From: Dipteris shenzhenensis
Taxonomy: Eukaryota > Polypodiophyta > Polypodiopsida > Gleicheniales
Assembly (NCBI GenBank): GCA_047967505.1
Contig: CM106538.1
Strand: one strand, 5' to 3'
Length of the DNA: 64,000 bases
The stretch's first letter is position 1, and the number at the start of each line of letters is the position of its first letter. Positions 10,324 to 20,759 of this stretch are shown in pieces. Both the position numbers and the translations under genes were made by a program. Under the pieces are notes generated by a model. It ran no database searches and was not told the origin of the DNA. It saw nothing but the letters and a program-made list of their open reading frames with translations.

Positions 10324-10842
10324 CATTGGCCTCAAAGGGTAGATATTTACAAAATGATTCAAGTTACACCAAATGAACCTAAACAACATCTAGGGCCTAA
10401 GGGAGGGATCGGAGCGGATGCGCTTGGCGAGTGCAAGGTCCTTGTCCATCACTGTTACTCTTTTGGCATGGATAGCACATAAGTTCGCATCTTTAAAAAG
10501 ATGTACTGTCATCTGCTCCATTGCCTCCTCAATTGCTCCCATAGCACCTGAAGTGAAATGCACATCACTCTTGTAATGCTATGCTATTTCACGTACAACA
10601 CACTAGAAGGGTGCACGGGGAATCAGATTGTCCACAGTGGTTTGGAACTTGCGGATCTCCTGAAGTGCCTTCACTCCTGATTTTTCGTGCCTCTTAATCT
10701 TTGGGGGACCCTGCACTGGCCTTTGGACATGGATCCATGGCCACTTTTCTGCTTTGAACTTCTTTCGCCTCTCCTCCCTTGCAACCACCTCTTCAGACTC
10801 CTCTTCTTGTGTCTGCTGGGTCATTCGAGGTGGCCTCTCATG

Positions 10843-10866
10843 CCTAGGGGTCTGCTTTGTCCTTGG
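10843..10866 (-). other. H3 N-terminal-tail-like motif 2
   Basis: Reads PRTKQTPRHERPPR, sharing RTKQT-x-R with the extreme H3 N terminus (K4 equivalent present, K9 replaced by His). It sits about 35 codons after motif 1 and about 60 codons before the histone fold. Confidence 0.7.
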
Positions 10867-10971
10867 TCTCTTTTCCTTTTCATGAGGCTGTGAGATAGCA
10901 GGCTCAGGCTCTTGCTCAACTCGTACTAGAGGCTCGTCATATCTGATCATCTCGAGGCACACAGGGTTGAT

Positions 10972-10998
10972 GGTGCTCTTCCGTGTGGTCTACTTGGT
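10972..10998 (-). other. H3 N-terminal-tail-like motif 1
   Basis: Reads TK-stop(TAG)-TTRKST. With Gln at the TAG it differs from H3 residues 3-11 (TKQTARKST) at one position only, keeping equivalents of K4, R8, K9 and S10. It directly follows the transposase-like part in the same frame. Confidence 0.75.
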
Positions 10999-12386
10999 TG
11001 GAGGATCGGGGCCAAGATTCAATATATCTACGAGCCCACCAAATACTTCCTCTTGTTGTGGCCCCTGTAATCTCTCCATCTCCTCTCTTTGTCTTTCTTG
11101 CTCCCCTTGTTGGTCTAGATGCTCCACGCCAGGACCCCACGGAGGCCTCGTATTCTTGAAGTATGCTGCCTTTGCTTTGTAGTGTGATTTATCCATTCCT
11201 TGAGTATTCCAAATGGACAGAGGGCCCCATTTCTCCACAAACCATGGTGCATGTGCATAAAGAATATGTTGTAAAGAAAAACATTGTATTAGAAACATAA
11301 ACTGACTCAAGTTTAAAGCACAAAATTTCAACCTAAGGAGGATTACCATGTAATGTGTAATATGTGACTCCCCCCATGCTTCTACCATCAATGATATGAA
11401 TCTCTCATAATAAAGCTCATTTGTTTGACCTTGTCTAAGCAACTTTTTAAATGCATCAAGCTTTGTCCACAGTTTTTCTCTCAAAGTAGCAATTCGCAGA
11501 TGTAAAGTTTGATTTTTGGTGCACTCACACAAATCTTTCCAGTACTCCCAACCTAGGGTGCTTTGAGCCAATGTATGTTTTTCTTTATCAGCATTGTGGT
11601 TGGACAAGAACCTCCTTGCCTTTCCTCCACCCATGGACACTTTAGTAGGAAGATTTTGTGTCTTTCCTTATTGTTTCTTGTCCTGCTTAAGCTTCACATT
11701 GCCTCCGTGAAGTCCCATTAGTGAGAGTAGTTCTTCAGCTTTTGCAATGCATTGTGCAAATACTTGCTGTGGCCTCAAATTCCAAGCATAAACTAGATGG
11801 AGATAGAGTAACTTATCAAGTATACGCAGTTCAGCATGCAAAGTACACACGTGTACCTGCTCCAATGGAATTGGTAGAATGGGGTCCCACTTAGGATCCT
11901 TTTTTTGATGATCAGGGGCTGCACTTTGGTTGCAAGAAAGGATGCCATTTTCCCACTGTAGGCTTCCCTTTTGCATCTTCTGAGAGTGGGTGCAATAGAA
12001 GCATGTCCATTTTGCATCTGCACCTGTATCACAACCATACAAGCACTTGAGGGTCTTCAAATCACCAGCTAGATGCCATTAAACTTGACACGTTCCATGC
12101 CCATCCACAATTAATGTTTGCCCTGCCTCTTATCTTTGAATAATCGACGAGATGCCGGTTCTCTCCAAAACCCACTTCAATGTCTTGTGGCACTCCTTTG
12201 GGGTCTCAAAGGTTGCAAGTCACCATATGTCCTTCTCAGATTGGACTGAGAAACCCTACTCAACTTCCTCATCCTCTTGAGCAAAATGCAAGGCATCATT
12301 CATAATACAAATGCTCACCCTCTCTAGCTTGTGCTCTTTTACCCACTGAGCTTCATCCATTTTTATAACAAATACTAGCTTGCCAT

Positions 12387-12467
12387 CTATACAATGAAAG
12401 AGAAATTCAGTAAGGATATAGAAATCAGAAGAAATAAAGTTGAATGTGAAGAGGGAATTTCTCTTAC
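12387..12467 (-). other. Intron in the H3-like gene, 81 nt
   Basis: On the minus strand GTAAGAG follows codons for RQE and TTGTATAG precedes the codons for GKLVF. Removal joins them in frame through a GAT codon. A second intron of about 78 nt near 11,270-11,350 has a good GTAATC donor after HYM, but its acceptor now reads ACAAC where ACAGC is expected, a one-base G-to-A loss on the gene strand. Confidence 0.7.
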
Positions 12468-13429
12468 CTTCTTGTCTCATCCCATAGAATTTGACCATGG
12501 CTCTCTGCAAATTCTCTACATCCATGTAAACATTATTGAAAGCATTCATCTCAAACATTTGGATGCCAGATTTCTTTTTACTCTTCCAAGTCATTGTGCC
12601 ACTTACACAATGGTATCCTCCAAGCTTTTCTCTAGCACATTGGTTTGTTTCTTGACGTGCAAGCCTTATAGACCACAGTGTTGGCAATGGCATTGTAGAT
12701 ATCTTATACTTAGCAGACTTGAAATTTTTAAAAATAGAGTTGTAAGCTTCAGGACTTACACCAGCAGCATCACAAGCTCCAAACACCTCCTTTGCTTGAA
12801 TGAGGCCCTTGAAATCCTTCATTACCTCTCTAGCAACTTTTCTACAAAGCCCTTTTTGTCTAGGGTCCTTCAACACTTCCATGACATCACTTGGCTTTAT
12901 TAAACTTCTTAGAACATATGAAGGATCACTATCATCCATTTCCATTGTTCCCATCAGATCCTCCATGAAATTCCTAAAGTAGAGTACAAATGAGTCTTAG
13001 TGGAAATAATGCAACACCACAAATATTTTGGGGTAAGAAATTTCATTGAAAATTTCTCTGCACCTCGCTTGCTTGCATAGCCAATGTTTGAGAATGGTTC
13101 AATCGATTGCAATAACCAAGCAATCCAGCATGTCCCTTGCCAACAAACCGAACAACATCATGCACTGTATGAAAAGGAGGACTCTTTTGGGTGGTAGGGT
13201 CTAAAGGATACAAGTTTCCATCCACCCAAAGGACAAGATGCTTCTTCCCTTGCAATCGAAGACTATGGAGCACACTTTGAGGAGTTCCACTATATCCCAA
13301 AGAACATGTGCTTGCATATTCTGCCTCCAGTTGTAGGTTCACATGGTACTTGTTGGATATGTCCTCGAATGGTGCCATGAGTACTTAAAGAGAGGTATCA
13401 ATGATGTAGGCTAAAATGTAGGGGAGAGC

Positions 13430-13860
13430 TGGCAAAGATGGAGCAATGAGAGGGAGAGAGTAGCAAGGAAGAGGGAGGAGGAGAAGAAGATGAGGGCAAG
13501 AGGAAGAGGAGGAGAAGAGTAGGGTGATAGGTGTAGAAGGGAAGAGGAAGGGAGAGATGCTACAAGAGGAAGTAGGAGGGGAGAGATTCTGCAGGAGGGA
13601 GGAGCAGAGGAGAGGGATCCTGGGCGGCTAGAGAAGGAGGGGAGAGGAAGGAGGGAGGAGGAGCCAGAAGGAGGAGGACGGGAGAGGGAGGAGGGAGGAG
13701 GAGGAGCAAGATGGAGGAGGGGAGAGGAGGAGGGGGAGGAAGGGAGAGGGAGAGGGAGAGGGAGGAGGAGGTGGGAGGGAGGTAGGGAGGGAGAGAGAGG
13801 GAGGGAGGGAGAGAGAGAGGGAGGGAGGGAGGGAGATTCAAAATTTGAAATTCAAATTTC
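13430..13860. repeat. Polypurine (GA/GGA) tract
   Basis: About 430 bp almost free of pyrimidines on the + strand, made of GGGAGAGG, GGAGGAG and GAGGGAGG units and ending in a small inverted motif, caaaatttgaaattcaaatttcaaaattt. It has no real coding content; open frames in it are low-complexity artefacts. It lies just upstream of the H3-like gene's first exon. Confidence 0.9.
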
Positions 13861-15800
13861 AAAATTTAAAGTGGCTCCCTCTCCTCATTGATGGGGGGAG
13901 AGGTGGGCTCAAATGTGGGCTTAACCCACCTAGGTTGGGCTGGTTAGGCCTCTTTGGGACCCCCCAAGCCCCTTGCATTAGCCCACTAAGCATTCCCTAA
14001 TCTATTCCTTATGAGGCACTTTTGAGACCCCAATTCTCCCCTAATGCATAGCCCAACTCAATCATGGTGTGCTAGTCCACCTAAGACTACAGAAGTAGCA
14101 AAATATATAGCAGATGCAGAGCAATGTGACACAGAGAAAGATGAGCCCACAACTGACGCTATTGTTAGTCAAAGTACAAAAATAGACCTAGCAGTGACAC
14201 ACACTTTCAAGCTTGATCTGAAGGATTATTTCCAGTAAAGGGTTCGAGTCTCCCACTTTTTGAGAAAAAGTCTCTCCATCGGAAGTGCCACGTGTTGAAG
14301 ACTTAGTCTCCACCTATGTGGCCAATAACCCAGGGTCAGCATAGGTTAGGATAAGTTAGCCCCATGGCACAAGGAGGTTACTAAGCATGTAGTGGATACC
14401 ACTATCTGTAATTAATAAGTAGTGGGCTAATGCAATAGTATGATGTTTTGTAACAAGGGCTATTACTAAAAGATATAACTAACTGTAGACTTATAACAGT
14501 CAGAAGGGATCTAGACATCTATAAAAGTCTTGTAACAACCCATTGGTAGTAGTAGGCATGGTAAAGATGAGTGGGTGACCAACAGATGAGTAGGGCAGCA
14601 GATGAGTGACGAGAGTAACTGGAGGAGGGTGCATGGAGCAAAGTAGAGCAGGGGTAAAAAAGAGCTGGAGGAGGGATGTGGAGCAAAGTAGCAGAGTAGG
14701 GGAGGATGAGAGCAATGTAGTAACATGCCAAATGCCATGGATCTTATATATATTATAAAGTTCGAGCCACCGTGGTGGCTAGAGCCTAGGGTTCCATCCA
14801 TATTAATTGCACGCCACCACGGTGAAATATTAGGTGCCACCCTAGATGGGCTGGTAATCCATGAAATAGACCCCATGTGGTGGATGAGAGTGAGCAGGCC
14901 ACTCTCATGGCTAGTAAGTAATTACTAGACCGGTGGAATCTTAGCCACGATAGACATGGATGATGAGAGCCACCGCCACCAGGTAGTAATTCCCACAAAG
15001 GTAAATCATGAAGTTCTAATCACTCATTACCATGAACACACTATTCAAAATTTTTTGACTTTCTCTCCTAGTTTGGAATGTTTTTGGAGCATATCCTCTC
15101 CACTCAACTTCACTTAGTGAGCTCAAAATTTGGGTTTTTTAAAGCACTAAATGGGTCACTTATATACAAATATGGCCTTATTAAGCTAAAAAGTCAAGTG
15201 GTGACCTCTAATTTAAAAAGAAAAGGCTCAATGAAGCTATAATTTCCAAACTTGTGCATGGTGCCCCCATCCAATAACTGTAATAATAATAACAGTAGTC
15301 TCCTAACTCTAGTTCAATTTTAACACTATGAAGTGAAAATATGACACCATATGAAAAGAGAATGTTGAATTCAACATATAAGTGGTATATAGATACACCA
15401 TTTTTTTGAAAAAAAATTGAAAAAAAAGAGTTTATTGAATTCAATATATAAGTGGTGTATAGATACACCCTTTTTTTGAAAAACAAACCATACAATACAT
15501 TATCTTATTGATGGTGTATATATACACCATTTGTATGGAAAAAAACATACAAAACATTATCTTATGCATCTGAATCTCGTTCAAAGTCATCAGATTCATG
15601 TAATGTATTTGCTCTTGATGGGTCAAGTCTTACCAAATGATGTTTAATATGGACACGACTTGGATCAGGGATTGTGATACATTTTTCAACATTGTATCCA
15701 TGCTTCTTTTTAAAACTTCGTGTCCTCAATTTCTAGCAATAAATAATGCTACTAACTTCCACCTCTATTAATCCCTCATTATTTGGAACCCATTCACGTT
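13861..15800. other. Intergenic, no supported gene
   Basis: Contains a short open stretch at 14044-14238 ending before a possible LTR-like TGTTGAAGACTTAG (about 14293), a 16-bp perfect palindrome AGCCACCGTGGTGGCT near 14764 with GCCACCACGG repeats around it, and tandem copies of a GTGTATAGATACACC unit with A-runs at 15360-15540. None supports a gene. Confidence 0.6.
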
Positions 15801-17575
15801 TCTTTTACAAGCATCCCTCATAGAGTTGTTTTATTGTATATCTTCTCGGGAGATTTTTCAATGGCTTTGGTTCATACCATAAAGCTGTGAATGTTATAGG
15901 AGTTCCCTTGTCATCCCTTTCTATCTTCGCAACCTTTGCAACCCAAACTAGGCCACCTTGTTCATCCAACTCTGGATGCCCAAACTGCAACAAATAGACC
16001 CTCTTCAATCTCATTAGATGGTATAAACTCTGGTAAGGGTTTGTCTCCCTTCCTGCCACAATATTTTTTAGGTAAAGGGCATTCCTTTGCTTCCTCCATA
16101 TCTACTAACATATTTATATCCAAAGGAAAACTTGGTGACCTAGCTTGTTCCGGCCAAAAGGATTTACAGTATTCAATGCTCATGAAGTTTTCTTGTCTTT
16201 CTAAAGATTGGATAAGTGCTTCAGTTGATTTTAATTGTCTCCAAATTCTTAGTTGATTGCTTAGGATATTTCTGCATCATACCTTGAAGATGTTCAATTC
16301 AGAAGGCTTTCAAGCCTTTCATTTCATCTATGTCAAGTGTTTTGTTTTTTGCAAGAACGATCTAGTTTCCTCCAATGGAATTATTCATTGTAATAAATCA
16401 TATGACTCACTCCATAAATGATCTCCATCTACTGAGTAGAGCTCCCATTGCATCACTGGAATATTGTTATGCATATGTGAAACCGAAAGTAGTGTGGATT
16501 TGTGTGTCCTATTAGGGCATCATCTCCTGTTTGTAAATGTGGCTCTATGAATGCTCTCCAATGTACCATCCTCTCTAAGATAGCCACTTCTGATTCTTCC
16601 TTGCAAGACCCTCCAATTTTTTTCCCAATTCAAAAGAGCATATCGTCCATTGTCAAAACATCCATTGACTTCAACTCACCAGAAATAACACTGAAGATTT
16701 GATCTATGTCTTCATGTGTATGGCCGACAAGAAGAAAGCCAACTTCCACTTCTTCAAATATTTTCAAACCAACCAGCATAGAGCATAAAGAAAATATATA
16801 TTTATTCTTGTTCTCTCTCCAACAATTATCAACTTGTATTCACAATGTGTTAGGTAAACATCCACGAGCATCTCTGACCTTTCTTATTGCTTTCATGATT
16901 GATGTAACAACCTAGTTACTATCATGGTCATGAAAACTATCACTCCATACATCACAAAAGATTCAGTATATCCATGTACTAATACTCCACGCAAGTGTGT
17001 TTTTAGTCCACGTTTACCCTCTAATGCCGGTGGGATACATCTATATCGTGGCAAAGTTTTGTATTCTGGTCCATGCCATCAATGGTGATGCACATGGACT
17101 TATCGACATGTGAAATAGCTTCCTCTCTCCAAGAAGCATACAACTTTTAAGCATCCTGCATATGACATAAATGGATTGATCGCCATTTAATATATCTTCC
17201 TCGCTGCTGCTCCCATTTACCATGTTCAATGGCATTTTTTAATTCATCACATGTCTTACATTTTGACATCCTTTGCTTTGATGGTGTCTTGACATGGAAA
17301 AAATCTGTACGCCAAATTTTGTACAAGGTTGACTATGAAATCATGCTCTCGTCTCTGTCTTGTAAAATTTTATTGACAGTTTCTAGGATGACCTTCTTTG
17401 TCATTCCAAAAGGAAGATGTTGTGACATTCGACACATTCATCTAGCATTATTTGTTGAAGATGAGGCTGTGGTAGTGCATGGTTTTCGAGAACTTGCTTT
17501 AATGTTGTGGTTGCATTTATAGTGCTTCCATGGCATTTAAGCTTGTAGGTATTTCCATGAATTGTATAAACCAAC
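15800..17575 (-). pseudogene. GHTHEDID-family (DUF7869-like) gene, copy C
   Basis: The most diverged of three copies. Reading the minus strand from 17575: a HALPQPHL segment (about 17450-17490), SHVDKSMCITIDGMDQNTK (about 17045-17110), QVDNCWRENKNKY (about 16800-16845), VEVGFLLVGHTHEDIDQIF (about 16690-16750), a middle region ending near 16300, then the C-terminal VAKVAKIERDD...ALWYEPKPL block (15805-16060) that looks like a small beta-barrel reader domain. The spacing from VD in VDNC to E in HTHED is 38 residues. Stops and frameshifts are frequent. A nuclease/transposase role is inferred only from the D, D, E pattern. Confidence 0.75.
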
Positions 17576-17576
17576 C

Positions 17577-17930
17577 TGTACCCCCCAACCTGTTGCTCAA
17601 GCAACAGGTTGGGATCCCCAGGTTGGATATGTGCAACAGGTTGGGGGATATATCCAATGTGTTGCACAAATCAAGAATTTTCTTGATTTGTCCAACAGGT
17701 TGGATATATCCCCCAACCTGTTGCTCAAGCAACAAGTTGGGGTCCCCAAGTTGGATATATCCCCCAACCTGTTGCTCAAGCAACAAGTTGGGGTCCCCAA
17801 GTTGGATATATCCCCCAACTTGTTGCTCAAGCAACAGGTTGGGGGATATATCCAACCTGTTGCATAAATGAAGGTGCACCATTAACCTATTCCACTTGCA
17901 ACAGGTTGGGGGATATATCAAGCCTATTGC
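17577..17930. repeat. Palindromic minisatellite
   Basis: Repeated hairpins with arms CCCAACCTGTTGCT / AGCAACAGGTTGGG and loop CA. Three consecutive units with a 51-bp period start near 17710, 17761 and 17812 and are joined by ggtccccaagttggatatat; looser copies flank them. The array replaces the 5' coding part of the copy C gene. All six frames are open because unit length and composition avoid stops. Confidence 0.92.
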
Positions 17931-17949
17931 ACAAATTGAAAAAATCAAT

Positions 17950-18440
17950 AAATTTTGATTGTATTTTAGGGTTAGGGTTTAGGGTTTAGAATCTAGGAAT
18001 AAGGATTTAGGGCTTAAGATTTAAGATTTAGTGTTTTGGGTTTTGGGTTTATGATTATGGTTCTAGGGTTTAGGGTTTAGGGCTAAGGGTTTAGGATTTA
18101 GGGTTTAGGGTTTAAGATCTAGGGTTTAGGATTTAGGGTTAAGGATTTAGGATTTAGCATTTAGGGTTTAGGGTTTATGATTATTGTTTTAAGGTTTAGG
18201 ATTTAGGGTTTAGGGTTTAGTATATAAGGTCATGAGCTTAGAGTCTAGAATCTAGGGTTTAGGATCTAGAAATTAGGTTTTAGAATTTAAGCTATAGGGG
18301 TTAGGATTTAAGGTTAAGGGTTTAGGGTTCAGGGATTCGAATTGTTATATAAGTTTAAGAGCTTAGATTTTATAACCTAAGATTTAGGAAACTTTACACG
18401 TTAAGATTTAGGGTGTAAGATTTAAGGTATATAGACTATA
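17950..18440. repeat. Degenerate interstitial telomere-like array (TTTAGGG)
   Basis: Roughly 490 bp of TTTAGGG and close variants (TTTAGGA, TCTAGGG, TTTAAGA) on the + strand. Degeneracy and location inside transposon sequence argue against a functional telomere. Confidence 0.9.
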
Positions 18441-19480
18441 TAAAATATGCATTCCAAAGTATTTCGTTTAGCTATATATATACTATATATTATATGCTTT
18501 CCAAAGTGTTTTGTTTATATCCAATACTAGGTACAATCCTTTACAAAGGCTTTACTTTAAGTAATTATAAGTCTACCTAGTCAAAGTATCCTACTAATTA
18601 GGGACAAGCTAGGCTAAAAGCACACCGATTCATATTTTCTTACATTCATGTTGCGTGGTGTATTAGAAGTATGTGATAAGAAATATTCATAAGAAATATG
18701 TATTCCATATCATGGATTCATACCATGGATATCTGGTGGTTGCTAAAGTAGAAAAATGATATGGATTCAATGATATTGTAGTTTTGTGCAAAGCCTTAAA
18801 CAAAGTTTAAGGCTTTTGCAAAGTATTACATACTGTAACAAAGATAAGCAAGTATGCTAAACCTCTTCCAGATTCTATGGTTTTAAATACCTACCTTACA
18901 AATGCATTATCTAATTCTTCATTCTTTGACTAACAAGTATTATACACATGGAAGAAAAGCATATATGCTAAAAGCACGTGTGTAGATTTTAATATTTTCT
19001 TATTTTTAAAACTAATTCAATTATTTGATTGCCTATTTTTTAAAATTTAAAGATTATTACTATATAATATACATAATTTTAAATGTTATTAATATATAAT
19101 ATTAATAATTTATATATTTTGATTTAAATTTATATAATAATTACATTATATTTATATTAGTTTTTAAGTTAATGATGTATATTTTTATTAAAACTATAAT
19201 TTAATATCTAGCTAATAACAGAAAGAATATTGTAGAGATTTTTCATATTAAGAACTACCTTACAAATACATTCACCATTGAAGAATAAGTATTATATAAA
19301 GCACATATTTTCATTGTTATATTTTTTTAATTAATGTATTTATATAATAATTATATAATCTTTATATTAATTTATAGATTAACAATACATATTTTTAGCA
19401 AAATTATATTTTAACATTAGTTAATAAAAAATTATTATATTATGGAGTAAAAATATTATAAATGGATTTCTCATATTAAT
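18440..19480. other. AT-rich intergenic region, no gene
   Basis: Very AT-rich (for example 19020-19450) with TATATA and TTTAAATT runs and no coding potential or recognisable repeat ends. Two ATTATATAA/TTATTAA-rich blocks (19060-19200 and 19310-19440) resemble each other. Confidence 0.6.
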
Positions 19481-19489
19481 AAAGTGTCG

Positions 19490-19940
19490 TGAGAAGAGTT
19501 TTTGGAGAGATTTATGGTTAAATTTTGTTTTGAAGTTGTTGCATATGCAATAGGTAGGGAGGTTTGAGTGGTTTTGAGGTTGAGAGAGAAATTTGTAATA
19601 GATTGTTTTGTAATTTCTTTATTTTGAAAAATTGTTGGGTGGCCAATAGGCTGGGAGAGTTTGAGATTGAGAGAAATTTGTGACAATAGGTTGTGAGAGT
19701 TTGAGGTAAAGAGGGAAATTTGTGGGAAAAAAGACTTAATACAAAAAATGATTCTTTGAAGTTGTTGCATATGCAATAGGTTTTTGAGAAAAGAATGGGA
19801 TTTGAAAAAAAAAATCAAATTTACAAAAACTTGATTCTTAGAAGTTCTTGCATACGCAATACGTTGGAAATGAACTCACCTCTTGCAACATTTTGAAATT
19901 TTTGAGAATCCTGCAATAGGTTGATGAGAGGAGAGAAGCA
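19490..19940. repeat. Imperfect repeats with TTGCATATGCAA palindrome
   Basis: The phrase gaagttgttgcatatgcaataggt occurs near 19530 and 19757, and a weaker copy near 19835. Linking sequence repeats gagagtttgag and gagggaaatttgt. The gcaataggttg word resembles gcaacaggttg of the array at 17577-17930, so the two clusters may be related. Confidence 0.65.
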
Positions 19941-20094
19941 TGGAGTGTGAGAGAGAGTGAAGAACGTTCTACTTATAGTGAACTTAAAAGAACTAAAAAA
20001 AGCTTACTTGACCTAAAAAAGTTGACTTGCCTGAAAAGCTACTCATTTCCTATAAAACTCTACTTCTCCTCATTCTCTCTCACAACTCTTCTCA

Positions 20095-20755
20095 AGCTCC
20101 TCCACCACCTCCCCACCCAGGTTCTCTCTCTCTCCCTCCCTTCCCCTCTCCTCTCGATTCCCATCCCCTCTCCTCCCACTCCCCTCCTTCCCCTCTCCTC
20201 CCTCTTCCCCCTCCCCTCTCCTCCCTTCCCCTCCCCTCCATCCCCCGCTTCCCCCTCCCCTCTCCTCCCTTCCCCTCTCCTCCTGCTTCCCCCTCCCCTC
20301 TTCTCCTGCATCCTCTCCCTCCCTCCCCTTCCCCTTTGGTCCTTTTTTTTGTCTTTTTTTTTTTGGAACGGGGAGGCTGGGAGCAGCAAAGAGATGGAAG
20401 GTCTTTTTTTTTGGGGAGCGGGGAGGTAGGGACCGATTTTGGGGAGAAGAGGTAGAGGCGAGGAGGTGGAGGAGAGGATGGAGGTGGGAGGTGGGAGGTT
20501 GGAGGCGGGAGGGGGGAGGGGGAGGCGATGGCGTGAGGGGGGAGGCGAAGGAGGAGGCGCGAGGGAGGAGGCGAAGGCAGGGAGGCACGAGGGGGGACGG
20601 GGGAGGCGAAGGCGGGGAGGCAGGAGGGAGGCGGGAAGTAGGAAGGGAGGCGAGGGATAGGGAGGGGGACGGGGGGGTGGGAGGGAGATGGGGAGGGAGG
20701 CCGAGAAGCGGGGAGGCGAGAGGGAGGCAGGAGGGAGGAGGGAGGATTAACCCCC
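20095..20755. repeat. Adjacent polypyrimidine and polypurine tracts
   Basis: About 230 bp of CCCCTCTCCTCC-type sequence (20105-20340) is followed, after a T-run spacer, by about 380 bp of GGGAGGCGAAGG-type sequence (20370-20745). The two halves are roughly complementary and could form a large imperfect hairpin or triplex. Long Pro/Ser- or Gly/Arg-rich open frames here are composition artefacts. Confidence 0.85.
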
Positions 20756-20759
20756 CCTA

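Larger units (their letters stand above)
10390..11000 (-). pseudogene. Histone H3-like C-terminal module
   Basis: The last 200 codons of the gene above. The fold runs from VKALQEIRKFQ (matching VALREIRRYQ of H3 helix alpha-N), through PF-stop-CVVREIA-stop-HYKSD (H3: PFQRLVREIAQDFKTD), to an exact [11 protein letters not shown] match to H3 residues 108-118, then LAKRIRS before the TAG at 10392. The two in-frame TAGs fall exactly on H3 Gln68 and Gln76, and the K79 position is Lys. Upstream are two H3-tail-like segments, at 10972-10998 and 10843-10866, separated by an acidic linker. Loop 1 has canonical H3 length, so it is not evidently a CENP-A. A retained H3 fold would need both TAGs to be read or reverted. 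Confidence 0.9.
10390..13378 (-). pseudogene. Transposase-like gene ending in a histone H3-like domain
   Basis: A minus-strand multi-exon gene. Exon 1 (13378 to about 13050) begins MAPFEDISNKY. Exon 2 (from about 12975) has an 81-nt GT-AG intron at 12387-12467. From 12386 to 10390 the reading frame never shifts over about 2 kb and is broken only by eight stops (12256, 12220, 12130, 12079, 11668, 10990, 10603, 10579), each explicable as C-to-T. Motifs in order: LIVDGHGTC (about 12090-12115), AGDLKTLKCLYG with a CFYC zinc-like pair (about 11980-12065), HVCTLHAELRILDKL (about 11800-11855), WGESHITHYM...HAPWFVEKWGPLSIWNTQGMDKSH (11180-11380), then the H3-like tail. The blocks resemble a widespread uncharacterised RNase H-fold transposase type; that assignment is inference. 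Confidence 0.75.

Noticed and set aside
10390-10689. CENP-A (centromeric H3)
   Set aside because: Loop 1 has canonical H3 length and the [11 protein letters not shown] block is exactly canonical; nothing specific to CENP-A is seen.
11180-12120. RAG1/Transib transposase
   Set aside because: Zinc-like CFYC pair and a late acidic residue recall the RAG1 layout, but no RAG1-specific motif could be matched by eye.
12394-12903. Plus-strand 169-codon frame
   Set aside because: Antisense shadow of the H3-like gene; no motif, while the minus strand has splice signals and conserved blocks.
14500-14998. Overlapping minus- and plus-strand frames of 64-121 codons
   Set aside because: Several mutually overlapping frames, none with a recognisable motif or flanking splice signals.
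17577-17930. CRISPR-like array
   Set aside because: Repeats are palindromic but spacers are near-identical, the genome is eukaryotic, and no cas genes exist.
17950-18440. True chromosome end
   Set aside because: Repeats are degenerate, short and embedded in transposon sequence on both sides; the same holds for 32230-33178.
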